The position numbers and the translations under genes are program-made. Of a stretch of DNA of 40,801 bases, positions 1-7,894 are shown one piece after another (position 1 is the stretch's first letter; each line of letters starts with the position of its first letter). The DNA comes from Candidatus Syntrophosphaera thermopropionivorans. Its GTDB lineage: Bacteria; Cloacimonadota; Cloacimonadia; Cloacimonadales; Cloacimonadaceae. The DNA is taken from NCBI RefSeq assembly GCF_004353895.1, contig NZ_SMOG01000013.1, positions 1 to 40,801 on the forward strand, written 5' to 3'. Under the pieces are notes generated by a model. The model ran no database searches, had not been told where the DNA came from, and saw only the letters and a program-made list of their open reading frames with translations.

Positions 1-496
1 CGGTGATAAGATATTCCGGAAGATGGTGTTCCCATCTCCAGATTTCGTATTCCGGTATATCAGTGAGATACTTTATATCCACCTGAAAACGACTAAACAC
101 TCTCTTCTGCTTCCTCACTTCTTGCATATCCTTTCTTTTCTTATAAGTTTTCCTCTTAGCCTTAATCAATCCTGCTTCCTTAATTACTCTGTGAATGGAA
201 ACATGAGAATAATTAAGCTCTAGCACTTCCTTAATTCTCCGGGAACCCCAACCCGGATGCCTTTTTCTACATTCCAGAATCTTTAGCTCCGTCTCCTTAT
301 CAATCTTGATAGAACAGTGCTCCTTCTTCCGGGGAAGATCTGACAAACCAGCCTCCTTATTCTCCTGGTATCGCTTCACTTATTTACGCACCGTCTTAAT
401 TGTGGTTTGATAGGCTTGGGCACAGGGCTTTATCCCAAACTTTAGCGCATCTTGAGCCATGTTTAAACGATATCTCTTGACATCTTCCTTATTCAT
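1..496 (-). pseudogene. IS481/integrase-like transposase, interrupted by a stop and cut by the window edge
   Basis: Leftward reading frame with an N-terminal helix-turn-helix region followed by the start of a DDE integrase core. The HTH-to-core linker carries the motif HPGWGSRRIKEVL, typical of the second HTH of IS481/IS3-type transposases. The first catalytic Asp of the core is in FQVDIKYL, codon at 77-79. The frame is broken by one in-frame TAA at 380-382, directly after TIKTVRK; translation of the same frame beyond it stays open to the window edge and keeps family-like sequence, so a single nonsense change is the simplest explanation. The start at 496 (MNKEDVKRY) is a guess; an upstream ATG at 565 is also in frame and neither has a good ribosome binding site. 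The rest of the core and the far end of the element lie outside the window. Confidence 0.75.
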
Positions 497-711
497 AATG
501 AGTATGTTTTCAATATAGGTGTTCATAAAGGTTGCGCTCCCTCTATCTGTCTCAATAACTACCATTTATATAACCTTTAATTTTATTCTGTATAAGTTTT
601 CTTTTGCTCTTATTTATTATCTCCGGGTAGGGGATACCCTTTCCCTTTACTAACCATATTTTTTCTTTTCGTGTAGACAAATAAACCTTAATATGAATCT
701 TCAAATCCTTC

Positions 712-741
712 TTGACGGAAAACGCTTTTATGAATTATGAT
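712..741 (+). promoter_or_regulatory. Putative sigma70-type promoter for tRNA-Thr
   Basis: TTGACG at 712-717 and TATGAT at 736-741 are separated by 18 bases. Transcription would start near 748, about 30 bases before the mature tRNA. Recognised by eye only. Confidence 0.55.
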
Positions 742-777
742 ACCTTTATACAAACATGAAAGGTATATCTTCTTTAA

Positions 778-853
778 GCTAAATTAGCTCAGTTGGTAGA
801 GCAGCTGATTCGTAATCAGCAGGTCGGGGGTTCAAGTCCCCCATTTAGCTCCA
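778..853 (+). tRNA. tRNA-Thr (anticodon CGT)
   Basis: Complete cloverleaf: acceptor arms GCTAAAT and ATTTAGC, D stem GCTC/GAGC, anticodon stem GCTGA/TCAGC around loop TTCGTAA (anticodon CGT), T stem GGGGG/CCCCC with loop TTCAAGT, discriminator T and an encoded CCA. It reads the codon ACG. A broken transposase lies just upstream, and tRNA flanks are common insertion regions. Confidence 0.95.
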
Positions 854-970
854 GAAGAAGTCTTTCTTGAAGCAAATTTATTCTTCTAAATCATAAATAT
901 TATTTGTTATTCTTTAAAATACAAATACACTTTTATTATAGAGTCGTTAATTTTAAAGGAGGATCAAAAA

Positions 971-1774
971 ATGAGACATTATCTTTATATTCCGTCAATG
1001 TTACTTTTAACCTTTTTGATTTTAGGAGGATTATCCTGTTCCAAAGAAGAAACTCCTACCACTCCCAATTTTGAAGAATATGGTATATCCTCACATATAT
1101 GGGATTATAATTATGTGGTCTGGTTTGATCTGGATTATACTGCTCAAAGCAAAAATATGATTGCAGCAGATATATGGATGACTGCTAAAGGAAATGCTTC
1201 AGATGCTTCGTTGAAAATTGGAACAGCTGATATTGTATTTAATACTATAGAATCCTACACAGATGGTAAAATTTATAGAGGTGCGACTATAAATTTAAGC
1301 ACGGATCAGCCTATTTCATACAAAATAACGAACTTAGCTAATAACAAAACCTATACTGGCAGTATAAACTTTCTTCCGAAAAATATAGTGGTTGATCCCT
1401 GGCCCTCTTTTTCTCAAGATTATAATTATTCTCCACTCTGGTCTATTGACGAAAATCCTGATTTTAATGTGATAGATGCCGGATGGGATGGTCGTAATCA
1501 GCATTATGAATACATTCGTCAAATTGATGGTAATATTAATACTTATACCCTGGTGAAAACGGAATGGCAAAATCAAACTCCGATTGAGAATTTCTACTTT
1601 GGGATTAATGCTATTGGCTATCAGAGAAAACACGATAACAAAGTTCTAATTGTGGGAGTTAGTAATAATTATTACTGGTGGAATGCAAATGGTAAGGGTC
1701 AAAATGGATGGCAAGCTCATCGCTCTCCTTTAAAATTTATGGATTTGATTCAGGAGGATATCAATAGCAAATAA
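971..1774 (+). CDS. Predicted lipoprotein of unknown function
   Basis: A 267-residue protein with a hydrophobic N-terminal segment (residues 8-20) ending in the lipobox GLSC, so Cys23 is the likely lipidation site, followed by a short Lys/Glu/Thr/Pro linker. The mature part is rich in Tyr, Trp and Asn and looks like a beta-strand-rich surface domain. I recognise no family. The start is supported by the strong AGGAGG just upstream. It is the first gene of a tight rightward cluster, only 10 bases before the PP-loop gene, but nothing in its sequence ties it to tRNA thiolation or GMP synthesis. A surface-exposed lipoprotein is the safest call. Confidence 0.7.
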   Translation: MRHYLYIPSMLLLTFLILGGLSCSKEETPTTPNFEEYGISSHIWDYNYVVWFDLDYTAQSKNMIAADIWMTAKGNASDASLKIGTADIVFNTIESYTDGKIYRGATINLSTDQPISYKITNLANNKTYTGSINFLPKNIVVDPWPSFSQDYNYSPLWSIDENPDFNVIDAGWDGRNQHYEYIRQIDGNINTYTLVKTEWQNQTPIENFYFGINAIGYQRKHDNKVLIVGVSNNYYWWNANGKGQNGWQAHRSPLKFMDLIQEDINSK

Positions 1775-1784
1775 AGTAGAATTT

Positions 1785-2762
1785 ATGCCTCAGCGTGCTA
1801 TAGCACTATTTTCTGGAGGTTTGGACAGTGTTTTAGCAGTTTTTTGGATGCAACATCTCGGTTTTGAGGTTATTCCAGTCTTTTTTGCAGCTGCTTATAT
1901 ATTTCCCGATAAAGCATTAAAAGTGGCAGAAGAAAATGGACTTAAATTGGAAGTTAGAGATATTTCGGAGAAGCATTTAGAGATGTTGAGACATCCCAAA
2001 AGAGGTTATGGGAAAAATCTTAATCCTTGTATAGATTGTCATTCGTTGATGATTCAAGAAGCAGCATTGATGTTACCGGAATTGGGAGCTGATTTTATTA
2101 TTACTGGAGAAGTGCTGGGACAGCGACCTATGTCCCAAAATCTGGATTCTCTTAAAGCAGTAGATAAAATGAGTGGAGCTGGAGATTTAGTTATCCGTCC
2201 CCTATCTCAAAAATTATTACCTGATACTAAACCCATTAGAGAAGGATGGGTAAATAAAGATCAAATGCTGGATATTTCAGGAAGAGGACGTTCTCGTCAG
2301 CTACAGCTTGCAGAGCAATTTGGAATATCTCATCTTCAACCAGCAGGAGGTTGTCTTCTTACCGATCATAATTATTCTCTGCGATTAAGAGATTTGATGA
2401 GACATAATCAGGATAGCCTGCAAAATGTAAAACTTCTACGCTGGGGCAGGCATTTTAGATTAACAGATGAGATTAAATTGATTGTAGGAAGAGATGCTGC
2501 TGATAATGCAGGAATTGAAAGTGAGAACTATCCTGGCTTATACCTAAAGATTAGAGATGTAGAAGGACCTTTGGGGTTATTAACAGTTCAAGAGCCATCT
2601 GAAGAGGTTCTTAAGCTCGCTGCTTCTATTGTTCTTTTTTACAGTCATAAAGCAAGTTCTCCCGCATATATTAAATATGGAGTTGACAAAAAGTTCAATC
2701 AAGAGATAAAAGTTGAAAAATGTCCTGAAAATATCCTCAGGTCATATCTAATTACCTCATAA
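1785..2762 (+). CDS. PP-loop ATPase, tRNA thiouridine synthase-like (ThiI/MnmA-related)
   Basis: The protein (325 residues) opens with the pyrophosphatase P-loop SGGLDS at 10-15, which binds ATP and activates a tRNA base as an adenylate. A CxxC pair (C82, C85 in NPCIDCH), the motif GEVLGQRP at 109-116 and a conserved GGC (C190) fit a sulfur-transfer enzyme of the ThiI/MnmA superfamily, where paired cysteines carry the persulfide or metal site. It lacks the THUMP domain of classical ThiI, and its length and C-terminal part differ from classical MnmA, so the modified base cannot be named. It sits 10 bases from the MBL hydrolase gene and is likely co-transcribed with it and guaA. The start has no strong ribosome binding site and may rely on coupling to the upstream lipoprotein gene. 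Confidence 0.75.
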   Translation: MPQRAIALFSGGLDSVLAVFWMQHLGFEVIPVFFAAAYIFPDKALKVAEENGLKLEVRDISEKHLEMLRHPKRGYGKNLNPCIDCHSLMIQEAALMLPELGADFIITGEVLGQRPMSQNLDSLKAVDKMSGAGDLVIRPLSQKLLPDTKPIREGWVNKDQMLDISGRGRSRQLQLAEQFGISHLQPAGGCLLTDHNYSLRLRDLMRHNQDSLQNVKLLRWGRHFRLTDEIKLIVGRDAADNAGIESENYPGLYLKIRDVEGPLGLLTVQEPSEEVLKLAASIVLFYSHKASSPAYIKYGVDKKFNQEIKVEKCPENILRSYLITS

Positions 2763-2772
2763 AGGATTCCTG

Positions 2773-3399
2773 ATGTTAAAGATTGAAGGTTATATTCTAT
2801 TACCTGATTTTGAAACTAATACCTGGCTTTTATGGGATGAAGATTCTCGAGAAGCTATATTGGTAGATCCGGCTGCTCCTTCTCCTGACTTATTAAAAAG
2901 GATAGAAGAGCTGAAGTTAAAGGTTAAATATATAATTAACACGCACGGACATATGGACCATATAGGTGGCAATAGCTGGTTCAAGAATCATCTTTCTGTT
3001 CCACTTATGATTCATTCTGCTGATGCTCCAATGCTGGTTAATAGCGCAATGAATTTAAGTTTATATGTGGGAAATCCTGTATCCAGTGCTCCACCTGATG
3101 TGCTTTTAGAAGATGGTATGGAATTGAGTCTGGGAAAGTATCCTGTGAAAGTGATTCATACTCCTGGACATACTCCTGGTGGTATTTGTCTTCTGGCAGA
3201 TAAATTTTTAATAAGCGGAGATACCCTTTTTGAACAGAGTATAGGAAGAACTGATTTGCAAGGTGGAAATCATCAGCAGATTATCAATTCTATAAAAAAT
3301 AAACTTTTCGTCTTACCTGATGATGTGATAGTTTTTCCAGGACATGGACCTCGCACTTCAATAGGTATGGAAAAGAAGAACAATCCTTTTGTGAGTTAA
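2773..3399 (+). CDS. Metallo-beta-lactamase-fold hydrolase (glyoxalase II-like)
   Basis: This 208-residue protein carries the dinuclear metal motif THGHMDH (H58, H60, D62, H63), then H133 in HTPGHTPGG, D150 in SGDTLF and H191 in FPGHGPRT. These are the usual ligands of the glyoxalase II/persulfide dioxygenase-like branch. It is shorter than classical glyoxalase II (about 250) and lacks its C-terminal substrate domain, as in the many small thioester-hydrolase-like members of anaerobes. Substrate unknown. An AGGA site lies just before the start. Its place between a tRNA thiolation-like gene and guaA may reflect sulfur or thioester metabolism, which is only an inference. Confidence 0.8.
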   Translation: MLKIEGYILLPDFETNTWLLWDEDSREAILVDPAAPSPDLLKRIEELKLKVKYIINTHGHMDHIGGNSWFKNHLSVPLMIHSADAPMLVNSAMNLSLYVGNPVSSAPPDVLLEDGMELSLGKYPVKVIHTPGHTPGGICLLADKFLISGDTLFEQSIGRTDLQGGNHQQIINSIKNKLFVLPDDVIVFPGHGPRTSIGMEKKNNPFVS

Positions 3400-3403
3400 C
3401 TTG

Positions 3404-4942
3404 ATGCATTACGATACCGTTTTAATTCTTGATTTTGGTTCCCAATATACTCAACTCATAGGAAAGGTGATACGTTCTTTCAATGTCTATTGTGAGATTC
3501 ATCCTTATCATTTGACGGAAACAAGGATAAACCAAATCAATCCTAAGGCAATAATTCTTTCTGGCAGTCCTTTCAGTACAAATCAAGAAGATGCACCTCA
3601 ACCAGATTCTTCTATTTGGGAAATGAATATTCCTATTTTAGGTATTTGTTATGGGATGCAACTCATTGTTTCACATTTTAGAGGGAAAGTCCAGCATCAA
3701 ACTAAAAGAGAATATGGACAGGCTATTCTTCAGATAAAAAAATCACATCCTTTGCTGGAAGGTTTAGCTCTGGAGGAAAAGGTATGGATGAGTCACGGAG
3801 ACACTATTTCAGAACTTCCACCAGAGTTTATCGTTTTAGCTTCAACTTCCAGTGCACCTTATGCAGTTATAGCTCATAAAAATCTTCCTATTTTCGGATT
3901 GCAATTCCATCCTGAAGTTGTGCATACTCCAAATGGCAAGACCATCTTGCAGAATTTTGTTCTTAAGGTGGCAAAATGTTCAGCGAATTGGACGCCGAGT
4001 AATTTTATTGAGGAATCCATAAAAAGGATTAGAGAGCAGGTAGGCAATCAAAAGGTAATTTTAGGGATTTCTGGAGGTGTGGATTCTTCGGTAACAGCAG
4101 CACTCTTGTATAAATCCATAGGAGATAATCTTATTCCAGTCTTTGTTGATAATGGTTGTATGCGTTATAAAGAAGCAGAGCGCGTGCAAGAAGCTTTTTC
4201 TGCTATAGAAAACTTTAAGATTAACTTTGTAGATGCCTCAGAACTGTTTCTTTCGCGGTTAGCTGGGGTTTCAGACCCTGAAAGAAAGCGGAAGATTATC
4301 GGCTCCACCTTCATTGAAGTTTTTGAGAAAGAAGCGGCAAAATATGAGAATGTAGGATTTTTAGCTCAAGGGACACTTTATCCCGATGTCATTGAAAGTG
4401 TTTCTTTCCGTGGTCCTTCCGCAAAAATCAAAAGCCACCATAATGTTGGCGGTTTACCGGAAAAAATGGGGCTAAAACTGATAGAGCCATTACGAGAACT
4501 CTTTAAAGATGAAGTTAGAGCTGTAGGAAAAGAATTAGGCTTACCTGAAAGTCTCATAAATAGACATCCATTTCCGGGACCTGGTTTAGCTGTTCGGATT
4601 ATAGGTGCAGTTGATAAAGAAAAAGTGCAAAAATTGCAGTTAATAGATGAAATCTTTATTCAGGAATTGCATAATTGGAACCTATACAATCAGACCTGGC
4701 AAGCTTTTGCTATCCTCCTCCCTATTCAAAGTGTTGGAGTGATGGGAGATGAAAGAACCTATGAAAATGTCTGTGCGCTCAGAGCAGTGAATTCTCAGGA
4801 TGGGATGACAGCAGAAGCTACTGAATTCCCTTGGAACTTTTTGAAGTATGTAGCGAATCGCATTATAAATGAGGTTAAAGGCATCAATAGAGTGGTCTAT
4901 GACCTCAGTTCAAAACCACCAGCTACTATTGAATGGGAATAA
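3404..4942 (+). CDS. guaA: GMP synthase (glutamine-hydrolysing)
   Basis: Converts XMP to GMP using glutamine and ATP, the last step of guanine nucleotide synthesis. The class I amidotransferase domain (about 1-190) has the nucleophile Cys in GICYGMQ and the His-Glu pair in FHPEV. The ATP-pyrophosphatase domain (about 200-390) has the P-loop SGGVDSS, and the C-terminal dimerisation domain ends with the expected PPATIEWE. The 512-residue length matches the family. An in-frame TTG precedes the ATG directly at 3401; ATG is preferred, though neither has a strong ribosome binding site. It follows the hydrolase gene by about 4 bases, so translational coupling is likely. Confidence 0.97.
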   Translation: MHYDTVLILDFGSQYTQLIGKVIRSFNVYCEIHPYHLTETRINQINPKAIILSGSPFSTNQEDAPQPDSSIWEMNIPILGICYGMQLIVSHFRGKVQHQTKREYGQAILQIKKSHPLLEGLALEEKVWMSHGDTISELPPEFIVLASTSSAPYAVIAHKNLPIFGLQFHPEVVHTPNGKTILQNFVLKVAKCSANWTPSNFIEESIKRIREQVGNQKVILGISGGVDSSVTAALLYKSIGDNLIPVFVDNGCMRYKEAERVQEAFSAIENFKINFVDASELFLSRLAGVSDPERKRKIIGSTFIEVFEKEAAKYENVGFLAQGTLYPDVIESVSFRGPSAKIKSHHNVGGLPEKMGLKLIEPLRELFKDEVRAVGKELGLPESLINRHPFPGPGLAVRIIGAVDKEKVQKLQLIDEIFIQELHNWNLYNQTWQAFAILLPIQSVGVMGDERTYENVCALRAVNSQDGMTAEATEFPWNFLKYVANRIINEVKGINRVVYDLSSKPPATIEWE

Positions 4943-5002
4943 ATACTTAGATTTTGATTAACTAGGTTATATATAAAGTAACTAAAAAATCTTAAAATTT
5001 AC

Positions 5003-5032
5003 TTGACTTTTTTATTTGCATGAGAATATTGA
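5003..5032 (+). promoter_or_regulatory. Putative promoter upstream of yidD
   Basis: TTGACT at 5003-5008 and TATTGA at 5027-5032 with an 18-base gap, in the AT-rich spacer after guaA. Weak -10 match; seen by eye only. Confidence 0.35.
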
Positions 5033-5106
5033 ATTTGTTTTTAAGCTGACAATACAAAAATAGAATATTAAATAGATATTTCATAATGGAGATAAAGATT
5101 AGTTAG

Positions 5107-5475
5107 ATGAGAAAAAGTATAGGAGTTATATTGTTTTTTATTTTAATTACTTTATCTGCTATATCTGCAAAAAATAATATAACTAATATTTCTATACCCT
5201 CTACCTTAGAGAAAAATAAAGGCATAAAATTAGATAATCCCACAACCATCATAGAATATATGGTAGAATTTTATCAGAAAGCTATCTCACCGGTCAAACA
5301 ACAAAATTGTCCTATGTATCCTTCCTGTTCTAATTATGGATTAGAGGCATTAGAAAAATATGGATTAAGGGGCATATTTTACACAGTTGATAGATTAAAT
5401 CGTTGTGGTCACGATTTACAATATTACATAAAAGTAATTGTGGATGATGAAATATATTTCCTGGATATACCATGA
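5107..5475 (+). CDS. yidD: Membrane protein insertion efficiency factor YidD, with an extra N-terminal hydrophobic segment
   Basis: Residues about 45-110 are the YidD domain: IEYMVEFYQKAISP, then CPMYPSCSNYGLEALEKYG and the late RCG, with the three family cysteines present. YidD assists YidC-dependent membrane insertion. The usual protein is 70-90 residues; this one is 122 and begins with a hydrophobic stretch (about 7-21) ending in ISAK that looks like a signal peptide or anchor. That would place the cysteine domain outside the cytoplasm, unlike the classical peripheral inner-face protein. Its stop overlaps the next start by four bases (ATGA), so the two proteins are probably made together. 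Confidence 0.88.
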   Translation: MRKSIGVILFFILITLSAISAKNNITNISIPSTLEKNKGIKLDNPTTIIEYMVEFYQKAISPVKQQNCPMYPSCSNYGLEALEKYGLRGIFYTVDRLNRCGHDLQYYIKVIVDDEIYFLDIP

Positions 5476-6281
5476 ATTTAAGAGTTTTTGCTATTTTATT
5501 TATTTTACTGTTTTTTATCTCTTTAAATGGAGAAGTTACTAATAATTTTGCCTATGCCGACTTTTTAAAAAGTGAAAAATTGTATGATTTAGCTATTGGT
5601 GAATATTATCGTAGTATGTATAATGGAAGTAAAGAAGACACTACCAGAGCCTTATTTGGGATAGCAGAATGTTATGCGAAGTCCCATAAATTTATTGAAG
5701 CGGCAAAGACTTATGAAAAGCTTGAAGACCAGGAAATAAACTGGGACGCCATAAAATTACATACATTTCTTTTAACTGACATTAAATATTACTATGAGTC
5801 TAATAAATTGATTGATAAATTTATTCAGGCTTTACCTAAAGAAAAACAAGACTCTTTGCTAATTTATAAAGCAGTTAATTTAATAAATCTGGGAAAATAT
5901 AACGAAGCAGAAGAAACATTAAATCAAATTAGTACGGACTATCCAAAATCAAGAGCTCTTGACATTCAAGCAATAATGGATGAATCTTTACCTCTAAAAT
6001 TCAAGAAAAGTGGAAAAGCAGTATTTTTTCAAGCAATCTTACCAGGAGCTGGGTATTTATATTGTAAAATGCCACAAACTGCACTTGCAACCTTAGTGGT
6101 TAATTCTTTATTTGGCTATACTATTATGGATAATTTTAAACGAGGAAATACCGGTTCAGGTGTTTTCTTTTCTGTAATAGGAACAGGATTTTATCTGGGA
6201 TCTATATATGGAAGTTTACAAGCTGTTTCCAAATATAATAAAAGAGAAATGGAAAATTTCTCTAATAAAATAAGACCATAG
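5472..6281 (+). CDS. TPR-containing membrane protein next to yidD, function unknown
   Basis: A signal-like N-terminus (about 4-19) is followed by TPR-like helical repeats (about 25-165), for example the segment beginning ALFGIAECYAKSHKFIEAAK. The C-terminal part (about 180-255) has two or three hydrophobic segments, with the motif LPGAGYLY at the start. That PGxGxxY signature occurs in small uncharacterised membrane domains of Bacteroidota and related phyla. It starts inside the yidD stop codon and is 9 bases before the next gene. A scaffold role in envelope protein assembly fits the neighbour and the TPRs but is an inference. Confidence 0.65.
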   Translation: MNLRVFAILFILLFFISLNGEVTNNFAYADFLKSEKLYDLAIGEYYRSMYNGSKEDTTRALFGIAECYAKSHKFIEAAKTYEKLEDQEINWDAIKLHTFLLTDIKYYYESNKLIDKFIQALPKEKQDSLLIYKAVNLINLGKYNEAEETLNQISTDYPKSRALDIQAIMDESLPLKFKKSGKAVFFQAILPGAGYLYCKMPQTALATLVVNSLFGYTIMDNFKRGNTGSGVFFSVIGTGFYLGSIYGSLQAVSKYNKREMENFSNKIRP

Positions 6282-6290
6282 GAGGTTCTT

Positions 6291-6797
6291 ATGCCTAAAA
6301 ATTGTAGGTACATCGCCTTATTTCTGCTTACGATTGTTTTTCTAAACCTTTTTCTTCCCATCGTAGCTGAAAATGTTGTCGTTCGCCCAACAAGAGTTCA
6401 ATTATCGTTGGCTCAAACTATTGATGCGGAAACTGCAAATCAAGGTGACCCAGTAGAGTTTGTTGTAGTACATCCTGTATATCAGGATGGAAAAATAATA
6501 GTACCAGCTGGAGCAAGAGCTTATGGGAGAATTGAACAAGTTACTCAAAATGGATTGTTAGGTAAACCTGCATCTTTAGCTATTTCTCTAACTACCGTTG
6601 ATGCTATTGATGGTTCTAAACTCCCCATAATAGCAAGTAAGACCTTAAAGGGTGAATCAAGAACCGCAATATCAATAGGAGTATCATTATTTTTATGTAT
6701 ATTAGGCGTATTTATTAAAGGAGAAAATGTTACAATGCAAGCTGGATACATTATAGATGCAGATATTTTAGGAGGTAATGTAGTTAATGTACCCTAA
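6291..6797 (+). CDS. Small exported protein, conserved but uncharacterised type
   Basis: The 168-residue protein has a signal peptide (about 8-26, cleavage near VAE). It contains the motif IIVPAGARAYGRIEQV and a second one near the end (KGENVTMQAGYIIDADI). The 'PAG-x-x-x-x-G-x-V' pattern, in which a sequence of charged and polar strands follows 'D-G-K-I', resembles periplasmic beta-rich proteins such as TrbI/VirB10-like fragments and conserved hypothetical proteins of Gram-negative anaerobes. A hydrophobic stretch at about 125-139 might be a membrane segment or a buried strand. It has a strong AGGAGG and closes the yidD cluster. Function unknown. Confidence 0.6.
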   Translation: MPKNCRYIALFLLTIVFLNLFLPIVAENVVVRPTRVQLSLAQTIDAETANQGDPVEFVVVHPVYQDGKIIVPAGARAYGRIEQVTQNGLLGKPASLAISLTTVDAIDGSKLPIIASKTLKGESRTAISIGVSLFLCILGVFIKGENVTMQAGYIIDADILGGNVVNVP

Positions 6798-6883
6798 TTA
6801 TACAAATAGTTATTGGTGATATCCCATTATATTCTCATTATAGATTAGCAGTTAATTTTCCTAATCAAATTTTTTTTTTATTA

Positions 6884-6959
6884 GCGGGCATAGCTCAGTT
6901 GGTAGAGCATTAGCTTCCCAAGCTGAGGGTCGCGGGTTCAAGTCCCGTTGCCCGCTCCA
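6884..6959 (+). tRNA. tRNA-Gly (anticodon CCC)
   Basis: Complete cloverleaf: acceptor GCGGGCA/TGCCCGC, D stem GCTC/GAGC, anticodon stem TTAGC/GCTGA with loop TTCCCAA (anticodon CCC), T stem GCGGG/CCCGT with one G-T pair, discriminator T and encoded CCA. It reads the codon GGG. A weak promoter-like pair (TTGGTG at 6813, CATTAT at 6836) lies upstream. Confidence 0.95.
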
Positions 6960-7413
6960 TTTTATTTTTTTCCCATTCTATATTAACTCTCCTATATAAG
7001 CAAAAGAATAGAGCTTCAGCTTTTTTAGTACGATTGGGCTTTTTCTGGTTTTTCTCCTTTTAAAAAGTTTCTACTATTTCGTCAATTTATCTTGAGCTGA
7101 TGTCCAGCTTATGTCCAACTGATGTCCAGCTTATGTCCGAAATGGGACATAACCTCCCTATCAGCTACACATTATCTATGCATTTAAGATAGAAAAAGAG
7201 TTAAATAATAGAATGGCGATATAAAAGGAATATAGAGTAAATTTAAACTGTATCTATTATCTGGATTTTCTGATGTGGAAAGAATAAGTAGAAGAAATAA
7301 TCTCAAATAGCAATGATTATAAAATGAATAATAAATATATGATTACTCCTACACAGATTGATTTACTATTTTTGCTTTAGAAATTCTCTTTTAGTTTAGA
7401 TATATCAATTTAT
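6960..7413. other. Noncoding spacer between tRNA-Gly and tmRNA
   Basis: I find no credible gene in these roughly 450 bases. The only clear structure is the 11-bp repeat array at 7097-7140. The remainder is AT-rich with no convincing terminator or promoter. Confidence 0.6.
7097..7140. repeat. Four tandem 11-bp repeats, alternating two variants
   Basis: The 44 bases are CTGATGTCCAG, CTTATGTCCAA, CTGATGTCCAG, CTTATGTCCGA in direct succession, i.e. a 22-bp unit repeated twice with an internal 11-bp periodicity and a shared ATGTCC core. Seven bases later-oriented sequence GGGACAT at 7144-7150 is an inverted copy of the core, which would allow a hairpin with the last unit. The period is close to one DNA helical turn. 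Function not known. Confidence 0.85.
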
Positions 7414-7761
7414 TGGTGGAGGTGGCGGGAATCGAACCCGCGTCCAAAGAACCGACTATGAGCGAATCTACATGCTTAGTCGTCTTTAAGTGTTGTCATA
7501 GCAGTGCAAGACGATCAGACCTGCTATGACCAAGCCCATAATCTTAACTGGCACTTATGGGCATTCGTGCCAGTGCAACCGAACTGTTCCGACGCTTAAT
7601 CCCATCCCGTCGGTTCGGACGGGTTAAACGTAGCAGCCTATGCTGCTAATGCGTAATTGTAGTTTGCAGTTAATTTTGTTTGCTGCTTGGTAACGGAGTG
7701 GACAGCATCTCCGGCATGCATCACTCACACCCTGATTCCCTGTCGAAACCTAATCACCCCC
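7414..7761 (-). ncRNA. ssrA: tmRNA (10Sa RNA), with tag ANYNYALAA
   Basis: Rescues stalled ribosomes by acting as tRNA-Ala and short mRNA. The 5' end GGGGGTG (7755-7761) pairs with CACCTCC near the 3' end, which ends in an encoded CCA at 7414-7416. The T arm GCGGGTTCGATTCCCGC and the 5' motif GGTTTCGAC are hallmarks. The tag frame starts at GCA 7665-7667 and reads ANYNYALAA to the TAG at 7638-7640. Downstream are GC-rich paired segments matching the pseudoknot region. The nine encoded residues are one fewer than the ten of E. coli, but the YALAA degradation end is kept. It is leftward, downstream of pyrD, with its own promoter-like sequence. Confidence 0.96.
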
Positions 7762-7793
7762 CTATAAACTTGTAAAAGAGCACATAACAATAT

Positions 7794-7823
7794 ATAATGT
7801 AAAAGATTCGGGTTATTTGTCAA
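7794..7823 (-). promoter_or_regulatory. Putative promoter of ssrA
   Basis: On the minus strand TTGACA (7823 to 7818) is followed after 18 bases by CATTAT (7799 to 7794). Transcription would begin about 25 bases before the mature tmRNA end, consistent with 5' processing. Confidence 0.5.
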
Positions 7824-7894
7824 GTTCAAAAAGATTTTCACCCTATATGGAGTTATTATTATTATGCTTGCTTATTATATATACTTCTGAAGTT

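Noticed and set aside
1334-1633. 99-residue open frame antisense to the lipoprotein gene
   Set aside because: It is opposite a well supported gene with signal peptide and ribosome binding site; no independent evidence.
7097-7140. Possible CRISPR-like array from regular repeats
   Set aside because: The 11-bp units are contiguous with no spacers of 30-40 bases and there are no cas genes in the window.
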